Shown: piece by piece, positions 25,363 through 33,571 of the stretch
How the letters are laid out: every line of letters begins with the position of its first letter
Position numbering within the stretch: the stretch's first letter is position 1
From: Flavobacteriia bacterium
GTDB lineage: Bacteria; Bacteroidota; Bacteroidia; Flavobacteriales_D; Crocinitomicaceae
DNA length: 60,890 bases
Reading direction: 5' to 3'
Assembly: GCA_016183815.1 (NCBI GenBank)
Contig: JACPDW010000014.1
Location: forward strand, 1 to 60,890
The notes under the pieces: generated by a model
What the model was told of the DNA's origin: nothing
Database searches by the model: none
The model's input: only the letters and a program-made list of their open reading frames with translations
Made by a program: the position numbers and the translations under genes

Positions 25363-25785
25363 ATGGAAGGTGTTTATTTAACTCCTTTGAAGATAATTGA
25401 AAATCCAAAAGGTGATATATTACATGCGCTAAAAAGTTCATCTCCATTTTATTCGGAATTTGGTGAAGCTTATTTTTCAAGCATAAATTACGATGATATT
25501 AAGGGATGGAAATTACATACAAAAATGATATTAAATTTAATTGTTCCAGTTGGAGAAATTGAATTTGTAATTTATGATGATCGCTCTGTCAGTGAAACAA
25601 AGGGAGATTTTTTTAAGGTTGTATTATCAAGATCAAATTACTATAGATTAACCATTATGCCAGGTTTATGGCTTTGTTTCAAAGGTATAGGGAAGAGTGA
25701 GAATATTTTGTTAAATATTGCTAGCATTGAACATGAACCCGAAGAAAGTAAAAATATGGATTTAAAATACATTAACTTACCATGA
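25363..25785 (+). CDS. RmlC-like cupin, probable CDP-sugar 3- and/or 5-epimerase
   Basis: A protein of 140 residues related to dTDP-4-dehydrorhamnose 3,5-epimerase. LTPLKIIENPKGDILHALK, FGEAYFSSINYDDIKGWKLH, FVIYDDR and the MPGLWLCFKGIG segment identify the family. Its place between rfbG and a sugar reductase suggests that it epimerises CDP-4-dehydro-6-deoxyglucose. I used the ATG at 25363, which fits homologues better than the one at 25342 inside rfbG. The substrate is inferred from context. Confidence 0.8.
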   Translation: MEGVYLTPLKIIENPKGDILHALKSSSPFYSEFGEAYFSSINYDDIKGWKLHTKMILNLIVPVGEIEFVIYDDRSVSETKGDFFKVVLSRSNYYRLTIMPGLWLCFKGIGKSENILLNIASIEHEPEESKNMDLKYINLP

Positions 25786-26723
25786 AACAATCCATATTAA
25801 TAACTGGTGGACTTGGTAATTTGGGGTCATGGATCAGCGTATATTTTCATGAGGCAAATTTCGATGTTTTTATAACTACTCGTAAAGCTCCTGATTTTAC
25901 ATATCCATATACTGTTATTGAATGTGATATTACAAATGTTGAAAGTCTTTCAGTTTTAGATAACTACAATTTTGACTATGTAATTCATTTAGCATCTTAT
26001 AATGAGTTTTTTGAAGAAAATTATTTTAAAAAAGCATTGAACATCAATGTTAATGGAACTTACAACTTGCTTCAAAAATTAAAAAAAAGAGAATTAAAAG
26101 GTTTCATATATTTTTCTACTATTCATGTTTATGGAGCTGAAGTAGGTTATATTACTGAAGAATCACCAGTTAGTCCTAAAAATGATTATGCAAGTACACA
26201 TTTATTTGCAGAATATATTGTAAGGCAATATGCTCCTCAATACAACATCCCATTTACAATTTTTAGATTATCAAATTCATACGGATGTCCTAAATTCGAA
26301 AATAATACAAAATGGTACTTAGTATTAAATGATTTTTGTAGGCAAGCTGTTCAGAATAATGAAATTGTGCTAAATTCAAACGGACAACAGTCTCGTGATT
26401 TTATTTGGATGGGTGATGTATCGAATGTTTGTTTAGATTTTGTTAGAAATAATTTTTTTTATAATGAAATATATAATTTATCATCCGGAAGTATATTAAA
26501 CATTGCTGATGTCGCAAAAAAAGTAAAAAATAAATATGAAAGTAAATTTGGAAAAAAAATAAAAATAAATTTTAATTCAAATAATACTATATTTATAAAT
26601 TCATATATATTATCTAATAGTAAATTAGTTTTGAATTACAACTATATTTTTCAAAATAAAATTGAATTTGAAATTGAAAGAATATTAATAAAATTAGTAG
26701 AAAATGGGACTAAAACTGAATAG
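25782..26723 (+). CDS. NAD-dependent epimerase/dehydratase, probable CDP-4-keto-sugar reductase
   Basis: A 313-residue extended SDR. The cofactor loop is ITGGLGNLGSW near residues 6-16, then HLASYNEFFEENYF, STIHVYG and RLSNSYGCP. The usual YxxxK catalytic motif reads YASTH (about residues 145-149), so the lysine position is histidine. The gene overlaps the RmlC-like gene by 4 bases and closes the CDP-sugar module, so it probably reduces the 4-keto group. The last 60 residues are AT-rich and poorly conserved. Reaction inferred, not proven. Confidence 0.8.
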   Translation: MKQSILITGGLGNLGSWISVYFHEANFDVFITTRKAPDFTYPYTVIECDITNVESLSVLDNYNFDYVIHLASYNEFFEENYFKKALNINVNGTYNLLQKLKKRELKGFIYFSTIHVYGAEVGYITEESPVSPKNDYASTHLFAEYIVRQYAPQYNIPFTIFRLSNSYGCPKFENNTKWYLVLNDFCRQAVQNNEIVLNSNGQQSRDFIWMGDVSNVCLDFVRNNFFYNEIYNLSSGSILNIADVAKKVKNKYESKFGKKIKINFNSNNTIFINSYILSNSKLVLNYNYIFQNKIEFEIERILIKLVENGTKTE

Positions 26724-27417
26724 AGAAAAAGACAAAAACTTCTTGTTAATTGTGATTTATAGATTGTTTAAATTAAAGATTTTGTCTAATAAAGTACGAT
26801 TAAAACTTTTTTTGAATTTAGAGTGGATTTTTGATCGATTAGCTCATGAGGAAAGCTATAAGATATATAATGTAGAAGAACATCCCGTTAGATTATCTTC
26901 TATGGAATTTTTAAAAAAACATATTAAATCTACAGATAAAGTTTTTGATTTAGGATGTAATTCTGGAGATTTATCAAATTTAATTGCAGACATATCATAT
27001 GAAGTAATTGGAATTGATTATAACGAAAAATTAATTAAATTGGCCAAAATTAAATATTCAAGAAACAATTTATCTTTTCATTTTGATGAAGCTTATAATT
27101 TCCTAAAGAAAAACAATAATAAATTTGATGTTTTGATTCTATCTCATATATTAGAACATTTAGACAATCCAAAAGAATTTTTAAATGAATTTAAAATATT
27201 TTTTAATTATATTTTCATAGATTTACCAGATTATGAATCATCATTTTCAAATAAGTTTAGATTGAAAGTTGGTTCTAAATTGAATTATACTGATATTGAT
27301 CATGTTAGTGAATTTGATAGATTAGAATTGATAGAAATTTTAACATTTTGTGGTTTAGAAGTTTTAGATGTTGAATACAAATTTGGCTTTCAAAAATATT
27401 GGTGTAAAGTAAAATGA
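26704..27417 (+). CDS. Class I SAM-dependent methyltransferase
   Basis: A 237-residue protein. Motif I VFDLGCNSGDLSNLIA is near residue 80, then VIGIDYNEKLIKLAK, FDVLILSHILEHLDNPKEFL and IFIDLPDYE, typical of Methyltransf_11/23-type small-molecule methyltransferases. The N-terminal 60 residues are basic. It overlaps both neighbours by a few bases. Likely modifies a sugar of the polymer; specificity unknown. Confidence 0.85.
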   Translation: MGLKLNREKDKNFLLIVIYRLFKLKILSNKVRLKLFLNLEWIFDRLAHEESYKIYNVEEHPVRLSSMEFLKKHIKSTDKVFDLGCNSGDLSNLIADISYEVIGIDYNEKLIKLAKIKYSRNNLSFHFDEAYNFLKKNNNKFDVLILSHILEHLDNPKEFLNEFKIFFNYIFIDLPDYESSFSNKFRLKVGSKLNYTDIDHVSEFDRLELIEILTFCGLEVLDVEYKFGFQKYWCKVK

Positions 27418-28522
27418 TTCATAAAAACGTATTAATTATTACTTCTTGGTCTTTTAACGATGCTTTAATTCAAACGTATACCCTTCCCTACGTTGAAATG
27501 ATTTCAAAACAATTAAGTAAAGATTCAAAAATATTTCTAGTCACGCTTGATCGTGAAAAAAGTAAAAATTTAGTCTTAAACCCAAAGATTAATTTAATTT
27601 CCTTTGATTATTACCCTTTAGGTTTTAAAGGAATTGTAATGTGGTTGAAATTACTTTTTGGATTAAAAAGATTAATTTACAAAGAATTGATAGTTACGAG
27701 CCTCATGCTCAGTCAATGATTGAAAATGGGACATGGAATAAAAAAGGATTAGCTGCTCGAATTCTTACATTTTTTGAAGGCAGTTTAGCTAAAAAAGCAG
27801 ATTTTTTGATTGCAACTACAGAAAGATTTAAATATGAAATGTCAAACAAATTAAATTTAGATGTAAATAAAATATTTGTTAAACCTGCATGTGTAGATTT
27901 AGATTTATTTTCATACAAAAATGTAAAAAATGAATATTTGTTAAAAGAATTAAATCTTGAAGGAAAAATAATCTGTGTATATGCAGGTAAATTTGGAGGT
28001 ATTTATTTAGGGAATGAGGTTTTTGATTTGATTCTTGAAGCTGAAAAATTTTGGGGTGATCGTTTTAGATTTTTATTACTTACATCTCATCCTAAAGAGG
28101 AAATTGAACTATTCCGCCAAAATTCAGGAATAGGATTACATACCATTATTAGAAAATTTGTTAAGCATTCTGAAGTGCCTAATTACATGGGCTTAGGGGA
28201 TTTTGCTTTAACACCTGTTAAATCTGTACCAAGTAAAAGGTTTTGTACCCCTATTAAAGATGGTGAATATTGGGCTTTGGGTCTGCCAATTGTCATTACT
28301 AAAGAAATTTCAGATGATTCTGAAATAATTGAAAGAAATGCAATTGGTTATGTTTTGAAAGAATTAACAAATCAAGAATATTTTAATGCTGTTCAGAAAA
28401 TAGACACTTTTTTAAAGGGTAAATCTAGAATGGAAATTTATAACAAAATTCGACCTTTTGCTGAAAAGTATCGAAATTTACAGATTGCTGATGGAGTTTA
28501 TCAAGAAATCTATGGAAATTAA
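27414..28522 (+). pseudogene. Glycosyltransferase family 4, broken by internal deletion and frameshift
   Basis: The N-terminal frame (27414-27719) reads LIITSWSFNDALIQTYTLPY...LKLLFGLKRLIYKE and then runs into out-of-frame sequence. The C-terminal frame resumes at about 27686 with IDSYEPHAQSMIENGTWNKK and continues to 28522 with KIICVYAGKFGG and KDGEYWALGLPIVITKE. In related enzymes about 25-30 residues (the HAWCTPAG-type strand and helix) separate these two points; here they are missing and the frame changes. So the gene has a deletion of roughly 80 bases, not a multiple of three. A functional N-terminal domain is unlikely. Confidence 0.85.
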
Positions 28523-28559
28523 ATTATTTTCATTATATTCGCCATCTAAAAAAAACAAA

Positions 28560-28727
28560 ATGTACCAACTATACATAGACCCAGGAACAGGAAGTTTATT
28601 GTTGCAAATGCTTTTAGGGGCAGTAGCTGCAGTAGTCTTATTTTACAAAAGAATTGTGTATTTCTTTCTAAAAATCTTCAATAAAAAGAAGTTAGAAGAA
28701 AAATTAAAAGATGGAAATGAAGACTGA
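28560..28727 (+). CDS. Small IDPGTGS membrane protein
   Basis: A 55-residue protein: MYQLYIDPGTGSLLLQMLLG, a single membrane helix (LLGAVAAVVLFYKRIVYFFL), then a lysine/glutamate-rich tail. The longer frame begins at 28458 inside the preceding gene; the ATG at 28560 gives the conserved-looking start. Small proteins starting with this IDPGTGS motif recur in polysaccharide loci beside a NoeA-like methyltransferase and a sulfatase-fold protein, as here (from memory, not checked). Its end overlaps the methyltransferase gene by 17 bases. Function unknown. Confidence 0.8.
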   Translation: MYQLYIDPGTGSLLLQMLLGAVAAVVLFYKRIVYFFLKIFNKKKLEEKLKDGNED

Positions 28728-30084
28728 AGATGCATCTTTTAGAGATCGCGATGGATATATTTTTTCACATGAAGGTTTAATTTATCGCTCAATTTCTCCC
28801 AGTTATTTTGATAATTACAATCTTTTAAAGGATTCTGGATTACTGAAAGCATTAGTAGATAATAAAAAATTAATTGCACATCAAGAAGTTTCTAATTTCA
28901 CGGATATTAAAGAGAATTTAATCATTCAGCCTATTCAGCTACCATTTATTTCTTATCCCTATGAATGGTCATTTTATCAATTAAAAAGGGCTGCTTTACT
29001 CACTCTAGAAATCCAATTAGAAAGTTTAAATCATGGAATGAGTTTAAAAGATGCTACAGCATTTAATGTTCAGTTTGTTGATGGGAAACCGATTTTTATT
29101 GATACACTTTCTTTTGAAAAATTTAATGATGGTACGCCGTGGCAAGCATACAAGCAATTTTGTCAACATTTTTTAGCACCATTAGTTTTACAAGTATATG
29201 GGATTGAAGATTTGAATAAATTACAAGTGTTACATATAGATGGTATTCCACTCGAATTGACTTCTAAAATTTTACCATTTCGAAGTAAATTAAATTTGAG
29301 TATATACTCTCACATTCATTTGAATGCAAAGTATGAAAAAAAATACAAAAGCGATACTAGTTTCAAATCCAAAAAAATTGATTTACCTAAATCGAAACAA
29401 ATAAACATTTTAAATCACCTTAAGTCTATGATTTCTGGATTTAAACTTCCAAAATCTAAAACCAATTGGACAGATTATTACAATGACTTTTCATACAATA
29501 GTGAGAACATTCAAGAAAAAAAAGATTTTGTTTCCAAAACCATAGCAAATATTTCACCTAAAACCGTGATAGACTCTGGTTCAAACACTGGTCTGTTTTC
29601 AGAGATAGCTTCAAAGTTTGCTCAACAAGTTATATCTTTTGATTTTGATGCAAGTGTCATTCACAATCAATGCAAACAACTTGCGAAAAATAAAATTACA
29701 AATATCATTCCTCTAATTGTTGATATGAGTAACCCAACTCCAGCAATCGGTTGGGCTAATAAAGAGAGAAAATCATTCATAGATCGATTACCTAATGAAG
29801 CAACTAGTTTGTCTTTGGCTTTAATCCATCATTTAGTTTTATCGAATAATTTGTCATTTGAATTGATTGCTAAATTTTATGCTACTTTTTCACTACATTT
29901 AATCATTGAGTTTGTACCTAAAGATGACCCTCAATCACAACGATTACTAGTCACTAAAAAAGATGTTTTTGATGATTATACAATTGAAAACTTTGAACAA
30001 GTTTTTCAAAATTATTTTAAATTGATAACATCTCAAAAATTTTCAGATTCTAAACGTGTCATTTACAATTTTGAAAAAAGATAA
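28711..30084 (+). CDS. NoeA-like SAM-dependent methyltransferase with long N-terminal domain
   Basis: A 457-residue protein. The first 240 residues carry conserved-looking stretches FRDRDGYIFSHEGLIYRSIS, PYEWSFYQLKRAALLTLEIQ and FIDTLSFEKF...PWQAYKQF. The C-terminal part is a class I methyltransferase with VIDSGSNTGLFSEIA near residue 290, then ISFDFDASVI and LALIHHLVLS. This combination matches large methyltransferases annotated as NoeA-like. The next gene starts on the last base of its stop codon (TAATG). Substrate unknown. Confidence 0.82.
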   Translation: MEMKTEDASFRDRDGYIFSHEGLIYRSISPSYFDNYNLLKDSGLLKALVDNKKLIAHQEVSNFTDIKENLIIQPIQLPFISYPYEWSFYQLKRAALLTLEIQLESLNHGMSLKDATAFNVQFVDGKPIFIDTLSFEKFNDGTPWQAYKQFCQHFLAPLVLQVYGIEDLNKLQVLHIDGIPLELTSKILPFRSKLNLSIYSHIHLNAKYEKKYKSDTSFKSKKIDLPKSKQINILNHLKSMISGFKLPKSKTNWTDYYNDFSYNSENIQEKKDFVSKTIANISPKTVIDSGSNTGLFSEIASKFAQQVISFDFDASVIHNQCKQLAKNKITNIIPLIVDMSNPTPAIGWANKERKSFIDRLPNEATSLSLALIHHLVLSNNLSFELIAKFYATFSLHLIIEFVPKDDPQSQRLLVTKKDVFDDYTIENFEQVFQNYFKLITSQKFSDSKRVIYNFEKR

Positions 30085-31520
30085 TGGAGAAAATTAAAGA
30101 TATCCTTAAGAAATATTCATTTCACCCCTTTCTTTTGATTCCTTATGTGATTTTTTACACGATCACAAAGAATTATAAAGAAATAAGTCTGTATATGTCA
30201 TACAGACCCTTGTTTATTGGATTTGCTTTTTCTTTAATATTATTTTTGTTTTCAAAAATAATATTAAAAGAAAATAAAAAAACAGCTCTTTTTTCTTTTT
30301 TCTTTTTATTAATACTTTCCACATATGGTGTTAGGTATGATTTTTTAGAAGGTTTGTATTATGAAGGATATTGGCCATTTAGGCACATACATAGAATTTT
30401 ATTAATTTCAGATATTGTTGTTATTTTTCTTTTGTTAATATATATCAAGAAAACTAAAAAATCATTTGTAGGAATAAATGCTTTTTTAAATACAACTTTC
30501 ATTTTGCTTTTATCATATAATTTGTTTATATGTTTATATAATTTTGCTGTAACAAAGAAAAAAACAATACAAGCAAAAGTTCACGTTAAATCAGATAAAG
30601 AATTACCAAACATTTATTATTTCATATTGGATGGTTATGCCAATAATCAAACTTTAAAGAAGTATTATAATTTTGACAATAAATTATTTTTAAATTACTT
30701 GAAAAGTGAAGGTTTTTTTGTTCAAGATACGGTTTACTCAAATTTTTATGCTACAGAAAAATCTTTAACTTCAACTTTGAATATGGACTGTTATACCAAA
30801 AATTCAATTTACAGTAATACAGTATTTAAAACCTTAAAAGAAAATGGATATACTATAAATGTGATCAAATCTGGATATACGGTAACAGCTAATTTTGAGC
30901 ATGCAGATCAGCTATATCAACCTGTTGGATTAAATGAATTAGAAAGAAATTTGTTAGAACATACAATTTTGAGACTTGATGATATTATTGGTTCAACTGT
31001 TTTTCATAGACTCAAAAATCAAATTAATGCCATTGATTTATTTATTATTGATAAACAAAATCAATTTAATTTTATTCATATTGTTGCCCCTCATCCACCT
31101 TATGTGTTTGATAGAAACGGTAGAAAAATAACAAGTATCAATAAGAGCGTGAATAATTGGGAACCGAAAGAAAGATACATCGATCAGTTAGTTTATATTT
31201 CAAAAATAATGAGAAGCAAAATTGAAAAAATAAAAAGAGAAGATAAAAATGCTATTATTTTAATACAATCTGATCATGGTCCATATATTTCTTCAAAAAA
31301 CAAAAAAGAAATTTTTGAAGCAAGGGCATTAATTTTTAATTGTATTTATGGACCAGAATCCCTAAAGAAAAAATTTAAAAGTACAAATACAAGTGTAAAT
31401 ACTTTTATTCATATTTTCAATCATCTATTTAAAAGTAATTTACCTACTCAGAAAGATGATTTTGTAGGAAAAGCAGAAATTATGAAAAGTATTACTTTTA
31501 AAGAAAAAATAACTCATTGA
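30084..31520 (+). CDS. Membrane-anchored sulfatase / alkaline-phosphatase-fold enzyme
   Basis: A 478-residue protein with about five membrane segments in residues 15-165, then a periplasmic catalytic domain. NIYYFILDGYANNQT begins it, FIHIVAPHPPYVFD supplies metal-binding histidines and IILIQSDHGPYI is the conserved DHG motif. The layout recalls LTA-synthase/phosphoethanolamine-transferase-like enzymes, but the usual threonine nucleophile is not obvious. It may transfer a phosphate- or sulfate-containing group to the glycan. It is the third gene of the IDPGTGS module. Confidence 0.8.
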   Translation: MEKIKDILKKYSFHPFLLIPYVIFYTITKNYKEISLYMSYRPLFIGFAFSLILFLFSKIILKENKKTALFSFFFLLILSTYGVRYDFLEGLYYEGYWPFRHIHRILLISDIVVIFLLLIYIKKTKKSFVGINAFLNTTFILLLSYNLFICLYNFAVTKKKTIQAKVHVKSDKELPNIYYFILDGYANNQTLKKYYNFDNKLFLNYLKSEGFFVQDTVYSNFYATEKSLTSTLNMDCYTKNSIYSNTVFKTLKENGYTINVIKSGYTVTANFEHADQLYQPVGLNELERNLLEHTILRLDDIIGSTVFHRLKNQINAIDLFIIDKQNQFNFIHIVAPHPPYVFDRNGRKITSINKSVNNWEPKERYIDQLVYISKIMRSKIEKIKREDKNAIILIQSDHGPYISSKNKKEIFEARALIFNCIYGPESLKKKFKSTNTSVNTFIHIFNHLFKSNLPTQKDDFVGKAEIMKSITFKEKITH

Positions 31521-31521
31521 T

Positions 31522-32442
31522 ATGAATATACTAATTACAGGAGGGGCTGGGTTTGTCCCTAGTTCAACTGCAGATGAACTATTGAAAAATCCCTCAAATA
31601 AATTAATACTTGTGGATAATTTTTTGACGGGATTAAGTCAAAATATTCCAACACATCCAAATTGCAGTTTTCATCAATGTGATGTAAATAATTATACTCA
31701 AATTAAACAAGTATTTGATACATATCAATTTGATTATATCTTTCATTATGCCGCTGTTGTGGGTGTTAAACGAACACTGGCAAATCCTTTGTTGGTTTTA
31801 GAAGATATTCAAGGTTTTAAAAATATTTTAGAACTTGCTCGATTACAAAATGTTAAACGTGTATTCTTTTCTTCTTCATCTGAAGTATATGGTGAGCCAG
31901 TGCATTTACCTCAAAATGAGGAAACTACTCCATTAAATTCGAGATTACCTTATGCGATTGTTAAAAATGTAGGGGAATCGTATTTTAAATCTTATTTTCA
32001 AGAATATGGTTTAAAATACACCATTTTTAGGTATTTTAACACTTATGGACCAAAGCAAAGTCCTGATTTTGTGATGTCTAAGTTTATTCAAGCTGCTTTA
32101 AAAAACGAAGATATAACCGTATATGGTGACGGAAATCAAACAAGAACCTTTTGTTTTATAGATGATAATGTCGAGGCTTGTTTAAAAACAATGGAAGATG
32201 AACGATATGCAAATGATGTTTTTAATATAGGTAATGATAAAATATCGACTATAAAGGAATTAGCTGAAACAATTATAAAGTTAACAGGTTCTTCTTCTAA
32301 AATTATTCATTTACCTCCATTATCAGAAGGTGATATGACGCGAAGACAACCTGATATTACAAAAATGAAGCAAATTTTAAACAGAGATTTGCTAAGTTTA
32401 GAAGATGGTATAAAAAAAGTATTAAACAGTTGGAAAAAATAG
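31522..32442 (+). CDS. NAD-dependent sugar epimerase/dehydratase
   Basis: A 306-residue extended SDR with ITGGAGFVPSSTADELL, ILVDNFLTG, HYAAVVGVKRTL, SSSSEVYGEP, the catalytic YAIVK (about residues 149-153), RYFNTYGPKQSPDFV and YGDGNQTRTFCFIDD. It resembles UDP-sugar 4-epimerases or UDP-glucuronate decarboxylases, but specificity is not resolved. A diverged paralogous N-terminal fragment lies at 15536 on the other side of the locus. It overlaps the next gene by 13 bases. Confidence 0.9.
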   Translation: MNILITGGAGFVPSSTADELLKNPSNKLILVDNFLTGLSQNIPTHPNCSFHQCDVNNYTQIKQVFDTYQFDYIFHYAAVVGVKRTLANPLLVLEDIQGFKNILELARLQNVKRVFFSSSSEVYGEPVHLPQNEETTPLNSRLPYAIVKNVGESYFKSYFQEYGLKYTIFRYFNTYGPKQSPDFVMSKFIQAALKNEDITVYGDGNQTRTFCFIDDNVEACLKTMEDERYANDVFNIGNDKISTIKELAETIIKLTGSSSKIIHLPPLSEGDMTRRQPDITKMKQILNRDLLSLEDGIKKVLNSWKK

Positions 32443-33503
32443 TTTTTTTATTTCCTTATCCAATATCTTTTGCACCATCACAAAGATTTAGGTTTGAACA
32501 ATATTTTTCAATTCTAAAACTTAATAACGTAAAATTCAAAACTTTTTCTTTTTTATCAGAAAAAGCATGGAATATTTATCACCAAAAGGGAAATGTTTTA
32601 TTGAAATTTTTGTACATATGTATGTCGTTTTTTAAAAGATTTTCTCATTTATTTTCAATCTTGAACGCAAAATATGTTTTTATACATAGAGAAACGGCTC
32701 CAATTGGTCCACCAATATTTGAGTTTATTATTGCCAAAATACTTCGAAAAAAAATCATTTATGATTTTGACGATGCAATTTGGTTAGAAAATTACAATGA
32801 GAACAATAAAATGTTTCAGAAATTAAAATATTATTCAAAAGTCAAAAAAATCATAAAATGGAGTTACAAGGTTTCAGTTGGGAATGAATATTTAGCTAAA
32901 TATGCAAAACAATTTAATTCTAATGTGGTATTAAACCCAACTACAATTGATACTGAAAACTATCATAATCCTGCTTTATTTAATATTGAAAAATTTGATA
33001 AATTAACAATTGGTTGGACTGGTACAGCAACTACAAATAAGTACTTAAAATTTCTTATACCAATTCTAGAAAAATTAGCTTTAAAACACGATTTCTATTT
33101 TAATGTGATTTCAGATCAAGAACCAAATTTTGCTTTGAAAAACCTAATTTTCACCAAATGGCATAAAAACACAGAAATAATCGATTTACTCAGATTTGAT
33201 ATTGGTGTTATGCCATTAACTGATGATAAATGGGCAAAAGGGAAATGTGGATTTAAAGCACTCCAATATATGTCTCTTGGAATCCCAGCAATTGTATCAC
33301 CAGTAGGAGTAAATTTAGATATTGTTGATCATGGAATTAATGGTTTTATTGCAGATACTGAGGATGAATGGTTTACTGTATTAGATCAATTTTTATCAAA
33401 TAGTTCTCAATTTGATGAGATGGGAAAGAAGGCTAGACAAAAAATTATAGAATGTTATTCAATTAAAAGTAATACTCAAAATTTTTTAAGCTTATTCAGT
33501 TAA
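32430..33503 (+). CDS. Glycosyltransferase family 4
   Basis: A 357-residue GT-B enzyme: FLFPYPISFAPSQRFRFEQY at the start, IIYDFDDAIW near residue 110, then LTIGWTGTATTNKYLKFLIP and the donor region KGKCGFKALQYMSLGIPAIV. The start codon is TTG inside the end of the epimerase gene. It is the last gene of the polysaccharide operon; only a short AT-rich space follows before fumarylacetoacetase. Confidence 0.88.
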   Translation: MEKIVFLFPYPISFAPSQRFRFEQYFSILKLNNVKFKTFSFLSEKAWNIYHQKGNVLLKFLYICMSFFKRFSHLFSILNAKYVFIHRETAPIGPPIFEFIIAKILRKKIIYDFDDAIWLENYNENNKMFQKLKYYSKVKKIIKWSYKVSVGNEYLAKYAKQFNSNVVLNPTTIDTENYHNPALFNIEKFDKLTIGWTGTATTNKYLKFLIPILEKLALKHDFYFNVISDQEPNFALKNLIFTKWHKNTEIIDLLRFDIGVMPLTDDKWAKGKCGFKALQYMSLGIPAIVSPVGVNLDIVDHGINGFIADTEDEWFTVLDQFLSNSSQFDEMGKKARQKIIECYSIKSNTQNFLSLFS

Positions 33504-33541
33504 AAACATTCTTTTTTCATAATCATTTCCCCCTTTTTTTC

Positions 33542-33549
33542 TAAATTTG
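33542..33549 (+). promoter_or_regulatory. -7 element of fumarylacetoacetase gene
   Basis: TAAATTTG lies 22 bases before the ATG at 33572. No TTG at the expected -33 position was seen, so only the -7 half is supported. Confidence 0.45.
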
Positions 33550-33571
33550 CAAAAACAAAATAAACAAGAAC

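Noticed and set aside
28458-28559. 89-residue version of the small IDPGTGS protein
   Set aside because: The first 34 codons overlap the glycosyltransferase 3' end in another frame; the IDPGTGS motif normally lies close to the N-terminus.
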